DNA of 64,000 bases from LGRD01 sp031382215 (GCA_031382215.1 JANMYQ010000360.1:11598-75597), one strand, 5' to 3'; numbered from the stretch's first letter, positions 7,194 through 16,798 are shown. The notes: generated from the letters alone by a model not told the origin. Program-made: numbers and translations.

Positions 7194-8627
7194 ATGAACC
7201 TCGGCCAGGCCCTTGCCATACTGCGCGCCCGCTGGTGGGTGGCGCTGCTGGTGCTCATACTCACCCTGGCCGGCACGGCGGCGGTGATGATGAACCGGCC
7301 CAAGATGTACACCGCCAACACCGCCATGGTGGTAGACACCAAGCCCGACCCCGTGTCCGCCATGATGTACGGCGGCATGGCCTCGCCGCTGTTCATGGCC
7401 ACGCCGGTCGACGTGATCAAGAGCGACCGCGTGGCCAACCGCGTGGTGCGCAACCTGAACCTGGCCAACAACCCGCAAGTGCGCCAACAGTGGATGGATG
7501 CCACCGGCGGCACCGCCAGCATCAACACCTGGCTGGCCGAGACCTTTCAAAAGCGAATGAGCGTGGTGCCGTCGCCGCAGTCCAGCGTGCTCACGCTCAG
7601 CTACCAGGCACCCGACCCGCAGTTTGCTTCGGCGCTGGCCAATGCCTTCGTGCAGGCCTACCTTGAAACCAACCTCGAGCTGCGCGTCGACCCGGCCAAG
7701 CAGTACAGCAACTTCTTCGACAGCCGCGCCAAAGAAGCGCGCGAACGGCTCGAGGCCGCGCAGGCCAAGCTCAGCAGCTACCAGAAAGACAAGGGCATCG
7801 TCGCCACCGACGAGCGGCTCGACATCGAGAACGCGCGCCTGGCTGAACTGTCATCTCAACTGGTGGGCCTGCAGGCCGTGTCGTCGGAGTCGGGCAGCCG
7901 CCAGGCCGCCGCACAAAGCGGCTCGGCCGACCGCATGCAGGAAGTGATGAACAACAGCCTCGTGTCGGGCCTGACCGCCGAGATGCTGCGCAATGAAGCC
8001 AAGCTGCAGGAAATGAGCTCGCGCCTGGGCGACAACCACCCGCAAGTGGTGGAGGCCAAGGCCAACATCGCCAGCCTGCGCAGCAAGATCGACGTTGAAA
8101 CCCGCCGTGCCACCAGCAGCGTGGGCGTGTCAGCCAACATCAACCGCCAGCGCGTGGGCGAAGTGCGCGCCGCGCTCGACGCCCAGCGCCTGAAGATGCT
8201 GTCGCTCAAAGGCCAGCGCGATGAAAGCTCGGTGCTGTTGCGCGACGTCGAAACCGCCCAGCGCGCGTACGACGCCGTGGTGGCCCGCTTCAACCAGTCG
8301 TCGCTCGAAAGCCAGGCCACCCTGAGCAATGTGAACGTGCTCACCCCCGCCACGCCGCCGATCGAACCCTCAACCCCATCGCCACTGAAGCTCGCCCTCG
8401 GCGCGCTGCTGGGCGGCCTGGGGCTGGGCATTGCCGCCGCGCTGGCGCTCGAAATGCTGGACCGTCGGGTGCGCACCAAAGATGACGTGTCTTCCGCCAT
8501 GGGCGGGCTCACGCTGTTGGCCACGCTGCCCAAGCCCAAGGCCCTGGGTGCCAAGCGCGAACGCCTGGCACAGCAGCGCATGATGGGCCGCCCCGCACTG
8601 CCCGGTGCATCGCGCCTTGGCGCCTGA
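7194..8627 (+). CDS. epsF: Chain-length determinant protein EpsF (Wzz/PCP type)
   Basis: EpsF is the inner-membrane polysaccharide co-polymerase that sets EPS chain length. The 477-residue protein has an N-terminal membrane helix (WWVALLVLILTLAGTAAVM), a long periplasmic coiled-coil region (about residues 170-370, with ARERLEAAQAKLSSYQKDKG), and a proline-rich segment PPIEPSTPSPLK just before the second helix (LALGALLGGLGLGIAAALAL). A short basic cytoplasmic tail follows, so the kinase is a separate protein. It begins 12 bases after epsE and precedes epsG. Confidence 0.94.
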   Translation: MNLGQALAILRARWWVALLVLILTLAGTAAVMMNRPKMYTANTAMVVDTKPDPVSAMMYGGMASPLFMATPVDVIKSDRVANRVVRNLNLANNPQVRQQWMDATGGTASINTWLAETFQKRMSVVPSPQSSVLTLSYQAPDPQFASALANAFVQAYLETNLELRVDPAKQYSNFFDSRAKEARERLEAAQAKLSSYQKDKGIVATDERLDIENARLAELSSQLVGLQAVSSESGSRQAAAQSGSADRMQEVMNNSLVSGLTAEMLRNEAKLQEMSSRLGDNHPQVVEAKANIASLRSKIDVETRRATSSVGVSANINRQRVGEVRAALDAQRLKMLSLKGQRDESSVLLRDVETAQRAYDAVVARFNQSSLESQATLSNVNVLTPATPPIEPSTPSPLKLALGALLGGLGLGIAAALALEMLDRRVRTKDDVSSAMGGLTLLATLPKPKALGAKRERLAQQRMMGRPALPGASRLGA

Positions 8628-8634
8628 GGCAGGC

Positions 8635-9546
8635 ATGGAGCGCTTTCGAGAGTCGGTGTTGCAGCGCCTGCGCGGCCCTGAAAGCGCCACCCTGGCCGGC
8701 AAGACGCAGGGCAAGGCCATTGGCGACATCATTGCCAAGGGCGGCAAGCTCAGCGACGAACGCATCGAACGCATCCTCGCGCACCAGCGCGAACACGGCG
8801 GCCGCTTTGGCCAGGCCGCCGTGGCGCTGGGCTACGCCACTGAAGAAGACGTTCTTCACGCCCTGTCCGAGCAGTTCAGCTACCCCGTTGCCACGCAAGA
8901 GCAGCGCCGCCTCAGCCCCGAGCTGGTGGCGCTCAACGAACCCTTCTCGCGCCAGGCCGAAGTGTTCAGAACCGTTCGCAGCCAGTTGCTCGTCAACGTG
9001 TTCGGCCCCAACCAGGCGGCCCCGCGCCGCGCGCTCGCAGTGGTGAGCCCCTGCACCGGCGACGGCAAGACCTTTGTGGCCGCCAACCTGGCCATCACCC
9101 TGGCACAACTGGGCGGCCGCACCTTGCTGGTAGACGGCGACCTGCGCGCCCCGCGCCTGCACGCCGTCTTCAACATGCCCAACGAGGCCGGGCTGTCGGG
9201 CATCTTGTCTGGCCGCGCCGAACGCCGGGTGGTGAACCAGGTGCCCGGCGTGGCCGGCCTGTTCCTGCTGCCCGTGGGCGTTACGCCGCCCAACCCGCTG
9301 GAGCTTGTAGAGCGGCCCGGCTTTGGCCTGCTGGTGCACGAGTTCACCAAGAAGTTCGACCACGTGGTGTTCGACACCTCGGCCGCCGAGTTTGGCGAAG
9401 ACGCCGCGGTGGTGGCCGCCCGCTGCGGCGCCGCGCTGGTGGTGGCGCGCAAGCACGCGGCCAAGGTAGCCCTGCTGAAGGACCTGGCGGAAACACTGCA
9501 CCGGTGCCCCGACACCATGGCCAGTGTCATCCTCAATGAGTTCTGA
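8635..9546 (+). CDS. epsG: EPS tyrosine-kinase-type ATPase EpsG
   Basis: EpsG is the cytoplasmic BY-kinase-type partner of EpsF. The 303-residue protein begins with a domain resembling the N-terminus of type II secretion ATPases (residues 20-80, GGRFGQAAVALGYATEEDVLHALSEQF). The P-loop domain then shows SPCTGDGKTF (Walker A), TLLVDGDLRAPRLH (Walker A') and HVVFDTSA (Walker B-like). The protein ends NEF without the C-terminal tyrosine cluster of enterobacterial BY-kinases, so autophosphorylation at such a tail is unlikely. ATG 8635 is preferred to an in-frame GTG at 8605 because it follows the epsF stop with GAGG upstream. Its 3' end overlaps xrtB. Confidence 0.9.
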   Translation: MERFRESVLQRLRGPESATLAGKTQGKAIGDIIAKGGKLSDERIERILAHQREHGGRFGQAAVALGYATEEDVLHALSEQFSYPVATQEQRRLSPELVALNEPFSRQAEVFRTVRSQLLVNVFGPNQAAPRRALAVVSPCTGDGKTFVAANLAITLAQLGGRTLLVDGDLRAPRLHAVFNMPNEAGLSGILSGRAERRVVNQVPGVAGLFLLPVGVTPPNPLELVERPGFGLLVHEFTKKFDHVVFDTSAAEFGEDAAVVAARCGAALVVARKHAAKVALLKDLAETLHRCPDTMASVILNEF

Positions 9547-10405
9547 CGCGCTGGGCGCGCCGCGGGGCACCACCGACAAGGCGCTGCCGCCCTGGTTCAT
9601 TGCCATTGCTGGCTACGCCGCCATGTACGTGCCCGTGTACTGGTGGGCCGCCAACGGCATCTGGAAGAGCGAAGAACACGGCCACGGCCCGCTGATACTG
9701 GCCGTGCTGCTGTGGCTGGCCTGGACACTGCGCAAGCCCATGCTGGCCAGCCCCACCGTGCCCGCCCCCGCGCTGGGCTGGCCGCTGTTCCTGGCCGGCC
9801 TGCTGCTGTATGTGCTGGGCCGCGCGTTCAACATCTCCATCTTCGAGCTGGGCTCGCAGCCCCTGGTCGTGGCAGGCGCCCTGCTGCTGCTCAAGGGCCT
9901 GCCCGCGCTGCGCGTGGCCTGGTTTGCCGTGTTCTACCTCGTCTTCATGGTGCCGCTGCCCGGCATTTTGGTAGACGCCATCACCGGCCCGCTGAAGCAA
10001 TGGGTCTCGGTCATTGTGGAAGGCCTTCTGTACACCGCCGGCTACCCCATTGCCCGCACCGGCGTGACCATGACCATCGGCCAATACCAGCTGCTGGTGG
10101 CAGACGCCTGCTCGGGCCTGAACTCCATGTTCAGCCTGTCGGCGCTGGGCACGCTGTTCATGTACATCACGGCGCGCAAGAGCAAGCTGCACAACGCGGT
10201 GATGCTGCTGTCCATCCTGCCCATCGCATTCGCGGCCAACATCATTCGCGTGATCATCCTGGTGCTGGTGACGTATCACCTGGGGGATGAAGCGGGGCAG
10301 GGGTTTCTTCATGGGGCGGCGGGAATGGTGTTGATGTTGGCGGCGTTGGTCAGCTTCTTTGCGCTTGATCTGATCCTGGCGTTCTTTATCCGCCAACGCG
10401 CCTGA
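9536..10405 (+). CDS. xrtB: Exosortase B (XrtB/EpsH)
   Basis: Exosortase B is a multi-pass membrane cysteine transpeptidase that cuts PEP-CTERM proteins at their sorting signal. The 289-residue protein has about eight hydrophobic helices. The predicted catalytic residues are Cys192 in ADACSGLNS, Arg238 in NIIRVI and His259 in FLHGAAG. ATG 9536 overlaps the end of epsG by 11 bases; an in-frame GTG at 9524 is also possible. This completes the epsD-E-F-G-H order of the methanolan-type EPS clusters, but the usual next gene epsI is not here; it is found at 31498. Four PEP-CTERM substrates are encoded in the window. Confidence 0.93.
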   Translation: MSSDALGAPRGTTDKALPPWFIAIAGYAAMYVPVYWWAANGIWKSEEHGHGPLILAVLLWLAWTLRKPMLASPTVPAPALGWPLFLAGLLLYVLGRAFNISIFELGSQPLVVAGALLLLKGLPALRVAWFAVFYLVFMVPLPGILVDAITGPLKQWVSVIVEGLLYTAGYPIARTGVTMTIGQYQLLVADACSGLNSMFSLSALGTLFMYITARKSKLHNAVMLLSILPIAFAANIIRVIILVLVTYHLGDEAGQGFLHGAAGMVLMLAALVSFFALDLILAFFIRQRA

Positions 10406-10432
10406 CGCCAAAATCGCCTGCCTGTTCGCCAA

Positions 10433-11347
10433 ATGTCGGCGCTCAAGGAAACCCAAGGACATCTGAGCGTGGACCCAATCCTTCCCATTGATCTGACTGC
10501 AGGGCTTAAGTTGGATCCGGCCCAGGCGCGCGAGATCGGCGAGTCTTTGGCAGGTGATTACTGTTTCGCTGAGCCCTTCCCGCACATCGTGCTAGAGAAC
10601 TTTCTTCCTAGTGAACTGATTGTCGGCCTCGCCAATCATTTCCCAACGGAGGCGCTGAAGTCAGACGTGAATTTCGAGTATGGATACGCTGGCCACCACA
10701 AGCGCCAGATTCTTCCATCGGATTGCGATGAATACTGCCGCCGCACATTCGACTTCTTCAATTCGCAGCCGTTCCTGCAGTTCCTCGAAGGCCTGTCAAC
10801 GATTCAGGGCCTGGTGCCCGATCCATATTTCGCTGGCGGCGGTTTTCATGAAACCGGCCGAGGCGGCAAGCTTGGTATTCATGCAGATTTCAGAATAAAT
10901 AATAATCTACATCTTAGTCGAAGAATCAATGTCATTATCTATCTAAACCAAGAGTGGTTTGAAGAATACAAGGGATCACTGGAACTCTGGTCGCGGGACA
11001 TGAAGATGATGGTAAAGAGTGTTTCACCGACATTCAATCGCTGCGTGATATTCAATACCGACGCAGATTCATATCACGGCCACCCGGATGAGCTAAATAA
11101 TCCTAAGGGGGTGATGAGGCGATCGATTGCTCTGTACTATTACACTGCTTCGCGCGAGATATACAACGAAGTTCCGAACCGATCGACGATGTACGCTGCC
11201 CGTCCTGGCGACGCTGCGGCGGTTCGGCGCGAAGCCATCAGCTTGCGGATAGATCAGTATCTTGAGGACTGGGTGCCGAGGGCAATACTTCGGTATTCAC
11301 GTGGCGCGAAACGCCGCATCCGCAAAGTCCTGGGCGTCAGTCCGTAA
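10433..11347 (+). CDS. 2OG-Fe(II) oxygenase family protein
   Basis: The 304-residue protein looks like a prolyl-4-hydroxylase-type 2-oxoglutarate/iron dioxygenase. A first iron ligand pair is visible in LGIHADFRIN (His-x-Asp), the double-stranded beta-helix continues with RRINVIIYLN and GSLELW, a distal His lies in DSYHGHPDE, and an Arg that could bind 2-oxoglutarate follows in MRRSIALYYY. The substrate is not evident; in EPS clusters such enzymes may modify a sugar, an aglycone or a protein. It starts 27 bases after xrtB and is A+T-richer than the operon ahead of it, most clearly around 10880-11160, which suggests separate acquisition. Confidence 0.78.
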   Translation: MSALKETQGHLSVDPILPIDLTAGLKLDPAQAREIGESLAGDYCFAEPFPHIVLENFLPSELIVGLANHFPTEALKSDVNFEYGYAGHHKRQILPSDCDEYCRRTFDFFNSQPFLQFLEGLSTIQGLVPDPYFAGGGFHETGRGGKLGIHADFRINNNLHLSRRINVIIYLNQEWFEEYKGSLELWSRDMKMMVKSVSPTFNRCVIFNTDADSYHGHPDELNNPKGVMRRSIALYYYTASREIYNEVPNRSTMYAARPGDAAAVRREAISLRIDQYLEDWVPRAILRYSRGAKRRIRKVLGVSP

Positions 11348-11361
11348 CGTTCGGGCGGCTT

Positions 11362-12888
11362 ATGTTCCAGAACATCAAGGCGGTCGTCATTGTTCTCAGC
11401 CTGACTTTGCCAATCTGGATCCTGGCGGGGCGGCTGATTTCCGACGCAGGCCGCCTTGAAACTTTCAAACTGCGGCGGAACACGTGGGTGCTCATCACGA
11501 TTTTCGCGTTTCTGTCGCCCAACATCTGGGTGTATGCCTTGTTTGCTGCACCCTTGATGGTCTGGGCTGGGGCTCGCGATCCAAACCCCGCCGCACTTTT
11601 CTTGCTCCTCATGTTTGCTGTGCCACCTGCGGAAGTGGCGATCCCGTCGATCCTGGTCAACCAACTTTTTGGCGTCAGCCACCACCGCCTGCTGTGCTTT
11701 TCCATGCTAGTGGCGGCTGCAGTTCGAATAAGTTCCAACAAGAATGGCAAGCTAGGGCAGGGGCTTGATCGCATGGATGTCACTCTTTTGGGTTTCCTTG
11801 CGCTTGGAATTATCCTGTTTATCCCTTACGAAAGTTTTACCAACACAATTCGTCGAACGTTCCTGATGCTGGTTGATACTTGGATCGTGTACTACGTGAT
11901 GAGTCGAATAAACAGGGATGTCGAGTCGATTCGAGACTGCATGACCTCTTGGATGATGGCAGGCATACTCATGGCCCCCATAGCAGTCTTTGAAACAGTA
12001 CGCCAGTGGCTTCTTTACACCCAAATCGCCACAAACTGGGGTGCGCCGAACGTTTTTTCTTGGTTAATGCGGGGGGATTCTCTACGTGCTCAGGCTGCCT
12101 TTGGTCACTCACTGACACTCGGCGCTTGGCTTGCGATATCGTGGGGGTTTTTCCTGTACATTAAACGCGGTTGGAGCGATAGATGGACGAGGTATTCCGC
12201 CGCCTTTCTCCTGCTCGCCGGACTTGGCGCTACCATTTCTCGGGCGCCATGGCTCATGGCAGTTATGATAACGATCGTATTCTTGCTTCTCGACCCGCGG
12301 GGTGCGGGGCAAGTGGCAAAGGGAATCGCCTTTTTCAGCGTGGTTTTGATACTTGTTTTGGTTTCGCCGTGGGCGAGTTCCATAATCGATTTACTACCAT
12401 TTGTTGGTACCGTTGACAGCGGAAATGTCGAATACAGGCAGCGCCTGTTCACTGTATCGATGAGCCTGATCGAAAGGAGCCCGTTTTTTGGTGATCCATT
12501 CGTCATAGGTTACATGGAATCTCTGAGGCAAGGCCAAGGTATTATTGATCTGGTCAATGGTTATATTCAAATTGCCCTCTTCACTGGCTTGGTCGGGCTG
12601 GCAATGTTCCTGACCTTCTTGGGATTGGCCGTCATGCGTGTTTGGGTGTCGTGGCGCCGGGTCCGACAAGGGGATGCCGAGGCAGCCTTTGTCGGGGGCA
12701 GTTTGATGGCGGCAATGGTGGGGACCATCTTCTTTATCGCGACCGCTTCCCATTCCATCACCACGTTCATCTTGGCCGGGTTGTGTGCGAGCTACTGGCG
12801 GGTCCTGGCGTCGAGCGAGGTGCCCACGCGGCACGCACGCCCAACTGAAACGGCCAGACCATTGCAAGCAAAGCTCCGCCAAAGGTGA
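11362..12888 (+). CDS. O-antigen ligase/polymerase family protein (Wzy-like)
   Basis: This 508-residue membrane protein has about a dozen hydrophobic segments and a large periplasmic loop (roughly residues 335-400, SIIDLLPFVGTVDSGN onward), the layout of the O-antigen ligase/Wzy superfamily. An Arg-rich FTVSMSLIERSPFFGDP segment in the loop matches the region conserved in the family. In this setting, between an exporter operon and a flippase, EPS repeat-unit polymerase is the likely role. The gene is visibly A+T-richer and uses more AT-ending codons than the flanking eps genes. A 186-base stretch without a convincing ORF separates it from the flippase. Confidence 0.85.
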   Translation: MFQNIKAVVIVLSLTLPIWILAGRLISDAGRLETFKLRRNTWVLITIFAFLSPNIWVYALFAAPLMVWAGARDPNPAALFLLLMFAVPPAEVAIPSILVNQLFGVSHHRLLCFSMLVAAAVRISSNKNGKLGQGLDRMDVTLLGFLALGIILFIPYESFTNTIRRTFLMLVDTWIVYYVMSRINRDVESIRDCMTSWMMAGILMAPIAVFETVRQWLLYTQIATNWGAPNVFSWLMRGDSLRAQAAFGHSLTLGAWLAISWGFFLYIKRGWSDRWTRYSAAFLLLAGLGATISRAPWLMAVMITIVFLLLDPRGAGQVAKGIAFFSVVLILVLVSPWASSIIDLLPFVGTVDSGNVEYRQRLFTVSMSLIERSPFFGDPFVIGYMESLRQGQGIIDLVNGYIQIALFTGLVGLAMFLTFLGLAVMRVWVSWRRVRQGDAEAAFVGGSLMAAMVGTIFFIATASHSITTFILAGLCASYWRVLASSEVPTRHARPTETARPLQAKLRQR

Positions 12889-13074
12889 GTTCAAACTGGT
12901 TCGCGCGCTGCTGCGCCCCGCATCTGTATTGGCTGTCGGGCTACTTCAGCGCGGGCTGTGGGTCGTGGCGCTGCGCTCGCGCTCCACGCCAAAAGTGGAG
13001 ATGAATGTGCCCGTGGCTTCCGATGACTGGCACAGACGGGTGTCGTCCACCCTGTGTAATTGCTTTTTCCTCGC

Positions 13075-14436
13075 ATGAGGGATCTAAAGCGTCGAACGAT
13101 CTCCGCCAGTGCATGGGCAGTCGGCGGGGCATTCGCAGGCAATGTCATTCGGTTGCTCTCCAACCTGATCCTGACGCGCTTGTTGTTCCCGGAGGCCTTC
13201 GGCTTGATGCTGATGGCGTCCACCGTGGGAATGATCATTGCCATGCTCTCGGATGTAGGCATCCAACAAAGCATCATTCGCGGCAAACGCGGCGAAGACC
13301 CAGTGTTTCTGGACACGGCCTGGACGTTCCAGATCATCCGTGGTGTGGTGATGTGGTTGGGTGCATGCGTTCTGGCGGCTGCGCTTCACTTGGCTGCAAC
13401 GCGGGGTTGGCTGCCGCCGCTGTCTACGTACTCCGATCCGCGCCTCCCTTGGATCATCGCGGTGAGCGCCTTCAGCGCGGTCGTACAAGGGTTCCAGGCC
13501 ACGGATCTGGCGACGGCGACTCGCAGAATGATCGTGAAGCCACTGGTGCTTATGGAGACATTCGCCCAGTTGGCAGGAGTTCTGCTGATGGTCGCCCTTG
13601 CCTGGTGGATGCGATCTGTGTGGGCCCTCGTGATTGCGGGGCTGGTCACGACGCTGCTGCAAACGCTTGCGAGCCACGTTCTGCTGCGAATTCACCGGAA
13701 CCGGCTCCGCATTGACCGGCAATCCCTGCTCGACCTGGTCTCCTTCGGCAAGTGGCTCGCGCTGTCGTCTGCAGTGAGTGTGTTCGTCACCAACGGAGAT
13801 CGGCTCATCCTGGGTGCGCTGGTGTCAGCGAGCACTCTGGGGTTGTTCTCCATCGCAGTCACCCTTGCGGGCGCTGTCAACATTGCATTTGCCAGCCTGG
13901 TGGGCAAAGTCTTTTTTCCTCTCCTGAGCGAAGTGACGCGGAATCACCCCGAGCGTCTTGCGGAGACCTTCAATCGGCTTCGGTGGCGAGCCGACCCCAT
14001 CCTTCTCGTGGTCGGGGGTGCCCTGTTTGCGTTGGGGCCGAGCGTGGTCCAGATCCTCTACGACACCCGCTATCAGGATGCTGGACGAATGCTCCAGATA
14101 CTCTCCCTCGCGCTTGTCGTAGACCGCTTTGCCATCGCACAACAGGCCTACCTGGCCCTGGGCGAACCCCGCTATCAGGTGGTCCTGAACATCGTGCGGG
14201 CGATTGCGCTCTACTCCACCGTACCGGCCGCATTTCACTTCTATGGAATTACCGGCGCACTCTATGCCATCGCGTTGCGAGAGGTGGTCGCGGTGCCGCT
14301 CATCGTCTGGTTCAACGCCAAGCATGGCCTCAACAACTTTCGCTTCGAAATGTTGTGGCTTGTCTTCTGGCCGGCGGGTTGGCTTCTTGGTGTCGGGCTC
14401 GTCGCCATGTACGCCTGGGTAACAGGGGCTGGCTGA
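13075..14436 (+). CDS. Oligosaccharide flippase family protein (Wzx-like)
   Basis: The 453-residue protein is a polytopic MOP-superfamily transporter expected to flip the lipid-linked EPS repeat unit across the inner membrane. About 12 to 14 hydrophobic segments are spread along the sequence, starting with ASAWAVGGAFAGNVIRLLSN and the family-typical LILTRLLFPEAFGLM. ATG 13075 (MRDLKRRT) is preferred to an upstream in-frame TTG at 13060. It follows the Wzy-like gene and is followed by a glycosyltransferase gene on the other strand. Confidence 0.9.
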   Translation: MRDLKRRTISASAWAVGGAFAGNVIRLLSNLILTRLLFPEAFGLMLMASTVGMIIAMLSDVGIQQSIIRGKRGEDPVFLDTAWTFQIIRGVVMWLGACVLAAALHLAATRGWLPPLSTYSDPRLPWIIAVSAFSAVVQGFQATDLATATRRMIVKPLVLMETFAQLAGVLLMVALAWWMRSVWALVIAGLVTTLLQTLASHVLLRIHRNRLRIDRQSLLDLVSFGKWLALSSAVSVFVTNGDRLILGALVSASTLGLFSIAVTLAGAVNIAFASLVGKVFFPLLSEVTRNHPERLAETFNRLRWRADPILLVVGGALFALGPSVVQILYDTRYQDAGRMLQILSLALVVDRFAIAQQAYLALGEPRYQVVLNIVRAIALYSTVPAAFHFYGITGALYAIALREVVAVPLIVWFNAKHGLNNFRFEMLWLVFWPAGWLLGVGLVAMYAWVTGAG

Positions 14437-14461
14437 TGAGTGAAAGCACAACACTGCCAAG

Positions 14462-15586
14462 TCAACCCAAGGCACTTTCCATGGTGTCCACGAAGTGGGC
14501 GTCCCGCGCGTGACGGGACAAGACCTCGAACGCCGTTTCGGCGATGCGGCGGCGCTCCTCGGGGTGGGCCCGGAAGTGCGCCACTTTCTCGGGAAAATCG
14601 GCCAGGTCCCACCGAACGGGGATATAGGTCTCGAAAGGCAAAAAGACGTTCGGATGCGTCTCTACATGCTGCATGTCTGGCTTGACAAGTGCTGCCCCAT
14701 GCACGATGGCTTCGAAGTCGCGCCAGCACACTTCGCCATACCCGAACGGGCTGAAACAAAGCGACGATTGGCGAAGCTCGCGAAAGTACTTTCGGCGGCC
14801 CACAGGTTCATGCGGGGTCGACTTGGCGCCCCCGAGTGTTTGCAATGCATTAACGGCTTCGGCGCGCATGCGCGGGTACCAGCCCATTGGCCCTGCGCCA
14901 CCCAGACGGGCGTGCAGATCGAAGACTCGACGCTCGTTCCAGGAAGGTCGATCATTGGCCCACAGCGAAGGAAGAACGCTGGGAGCCGTGCAGAAACTCG
15001 GCGCCACAACCAGTTTGCTGAAGAATCCATCCGGTATTGCGTGGCTTACGGTCGGCTGAACTTCGCCATATCGAGCGCCGAACCAATTGCTCAGGTTGGT
15101 GTCGCCGGCGGTCGGTTGTCCGTACCGAGTGCGGTCGCGAAGAACATGCTTCTTGATGTAGACGTCAATCACAGGGTCCAGGGCCTCGGCGTACCGCAGG
15201 TCGGTGGGCGCGAAAGGGTCGAGAAACCCAAACTTAGCGGCAGGGTAGCGCTGTCGAATCACATTGCCGATTGCCCGGACTTGGGCGGGCGTCTTGTCGA
15301 TCCAGCACTGAAACAGCACGCTCGTGGCACCAGCCGGCGCGCTAGCAGGACTCTGCAGAAAGCTTTCGAGATTCATTTCGCGCACGCTGACGCCATGCGC
15401 GCACGCAAACTCGTGAGAGTAGAAGAAGAAGGGAAACACTTGGCTCTGGCAGATCGCGTCTGCCCGCGTAACAAGCAGCCATCGCCTTGGCAACCGCCGG
15501 TCGAACGGCGGCGGCTGCAAAGCAAGGTGTCTCCCCATCTGCCAGCCAAGCCGCCGCAGTTCGGCCTGTGCCCGTCGAAGGTTCAT
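14462..15586 (-). CDS. Glycosyltransferase (GT-B / exostosin-like)
   Basis: The 374-residue product has a C-terminal segment typical of GT-B glycosyltransferases: QSSLCFSPFGYGEVCWRDFE followed by IVHGAALVKPDM, which resembles the nucleotide-sugar binding region of exostosin-like and family 1 enzymes, and a final HPEERRRIAETAFEVLSRHA helix. The N-terminal half (DAICQSQVFPFFFYSHEFA, VLFQCWIDKTPAQVRAIG) would be the acceptor domain. It is inverted relative to the genes on either side, lying between the flippase and a GT2 gene, and its promoter region (15587-15757) is shared divergently. The donor sugar cannot be predicted. Confidence 0.75.
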   Translation of the reverse strand: MNLRRAQAELRRLGWQMGRHLALQPPPFDRRLPRRWLLVTRADAICQSQVFPFFFYSHEFACAHGVSVREMNLESFLQSPASAPAGATSVLFQCWIDKTPAQVRAIGNVIRQRYPAAKFGFLDPFAPTDLRYAEALDPVIDVYIKKHVLRDRTRYGQPTAGDTNLSNWFGARYGEVQPTVSHAIPDGFFSKLVVAPSFCTAPSVLPSLWANDRPSWNERRVFDLHARLGGAGPMGWYPRMRAEAVNALQTLGGAKSTPHEPVGRRKYFRELRQSSLCFSPFGYGEVCWRDFEAIVHGAALVKPDMQHVETHPNVFLPFETYIPVRWDLADFPEKVAHFRAHPEERRRIAETAFEVLSRHARDAHFVDTMESALG

Positions 15587-15757
15587 TGGCCCTCAGGAAA
15601 TTGACTATGACCAACCGGCTGCCGTTTGAATTTCACGCATTCACCTCATTGCTGACGATAGCATTCAGCCCCGCCCTACCTTCTGTGCGGCGGCCAACAT
15701 ACACCGACCGGGACCTTCCTATCAACTCCACCAAAGTAGTGTTCGAGTGCGCCGTCG

Positions 15758-16798
15758 GTGGGCTGGACAGTTAGCGGCGCCGCGCGCGCAGGAACAGACT
15801 TGCTGAATGCAACATCGGACCTTGGGTCACCGGAAATCGCCGCAGGTGCTGTTGCGGTCTCGGTGCTCGTTGTGAACTACAACACCGGTCACCTCTTGAA
15901 CGAGTCGATCGGGGCACTTCGGCGCGCTGCCGCAGGGATGAACGTGCAGGCATCGATCATTGACAACGCGTCGCGAGATGGTTCGCAGCAGGTCCTGAAG
16001 GACAACTTCTCCGACTGCGACGTGGTCTTGAACCCGGGCAACGTCGGTTTTGGCCGCGCCAACAATCAGATGCTGAAACTCGTCCGCGGCCGCTATGTGT
16101 TGCTTCTGAACACCGACGCATTTGTGGGGCCAGACGCGTTGACTAAGACCCTGGCCTACATGGACGACCATCCAGAATGCGGGGTGCTTGGTGTCAGGCT
16201 TGTGGGGCGCGATGGCACTTTACAGCCATCGTGCCGCTACTTCCCGACACCGTGGAATGTCTTCCTCTCGAAAACCGGCCTTGAGCGCTGCTTCCCCGGG
16301 TCGCGGATGGTCGACGACATGGGCTGGGACCATGACTCGGTGCGCGAGTGCGACTGGGTTCCGGGGTGCTACTACCTCGTTCGCAAGGAGGTGCTAGATG
16401 CCGTTGGCTTGTTCGACCCGCGCTACTTCTTGTATTACGAAGAAGTGGACCATTGCCGCGCCGTCAAGGCAGCCGGATGGAAGGTGGTGTACTACCCGCA
16501 TGCCACGGTAGTTCACATCGGCGGCGAAAGCGCGAAGTCAGACAGCGCGCTCACCCAATCGGGCCGGCAAATTTCCGCGCTGCAGGTGGAAAGCGAGCTT
16601 CTGTACTTTCGCAAGAACCATGGCTTGGCAGGTCTGTGCCTGGCAATGGCGCTGGAGCACGTGGCCGCCGTTGTGTTGGGGCTGAAGCGTTTGCTGAAGC
16701 ACGCTGACCTGCGCGGCACCCTGTTGCCTTTCAAACACTTGGCCACCACCTGGCGCCTGTTGCGCGCCACCGCGTGGGCTACGCGCCCCACGCGCTAG
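15758..16798 (+). CDS. Family 2 glycosyltransferase (rhamnosyltransferase-like)
   Basis: A 346-residue GT-A enzyme. The catalytic domain starts at about residue 33 with VSVLVVNYNTGHLLNESI, followed by ASIIDNASRDGSQQVL, the NPGNVGFGRANNQ segment common in rhamnosyltransferase-like GT2 enzymes, and LLLNTDAFV with the metal-binding Asp. GLFDPRYFLYYEEVDHCRA carries the likely catalytic acidic residues. A hydrophobic C-terminal helix may sit at the membrane. The start is uncertain: GTG 15758 is the longest choice, and about 30 residues precede the conserved domain. It probably adds one sugar to the lipid-linked EPS unit. Confidence 0.88.
   Translation: MGWTVSGAARAGTDLLNATSDLGSPEIAAGAVAVSVLVVNYNTGHLLNESIGALRRAAAGMNVQASIIDNASRDGSQQVLKDNFSDCDVVLNPGNVGFGRANNQMLKLVRGRYVLLLNTDAFVGPDALTKTLAYMDDHPECGVLGVRLVGRDGTLQPSCRYFPTPWNVFLSKTGLERCFPGSRMVDDMGWDHDSVRECDWVPGCYYLVRKEVLDAVGLFDPRYFLYYEEVDHCRAVKAAGWKVVYYPHATVVHIGGESAKSDSALTQSGRQISALQVESELLYFRKNHGLAGLCLAMALEHVAAVVLGLKRLLKHADLRGTLLPFKHLATTWRLLRATAWATRPTR

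Noticed and set aside
12889..13074. Possible small gene between polymerase and flippase
   Set aside because: The only open frame is continuous with a shifted reading of the polymerase gene and has no ribosome site or similarity.
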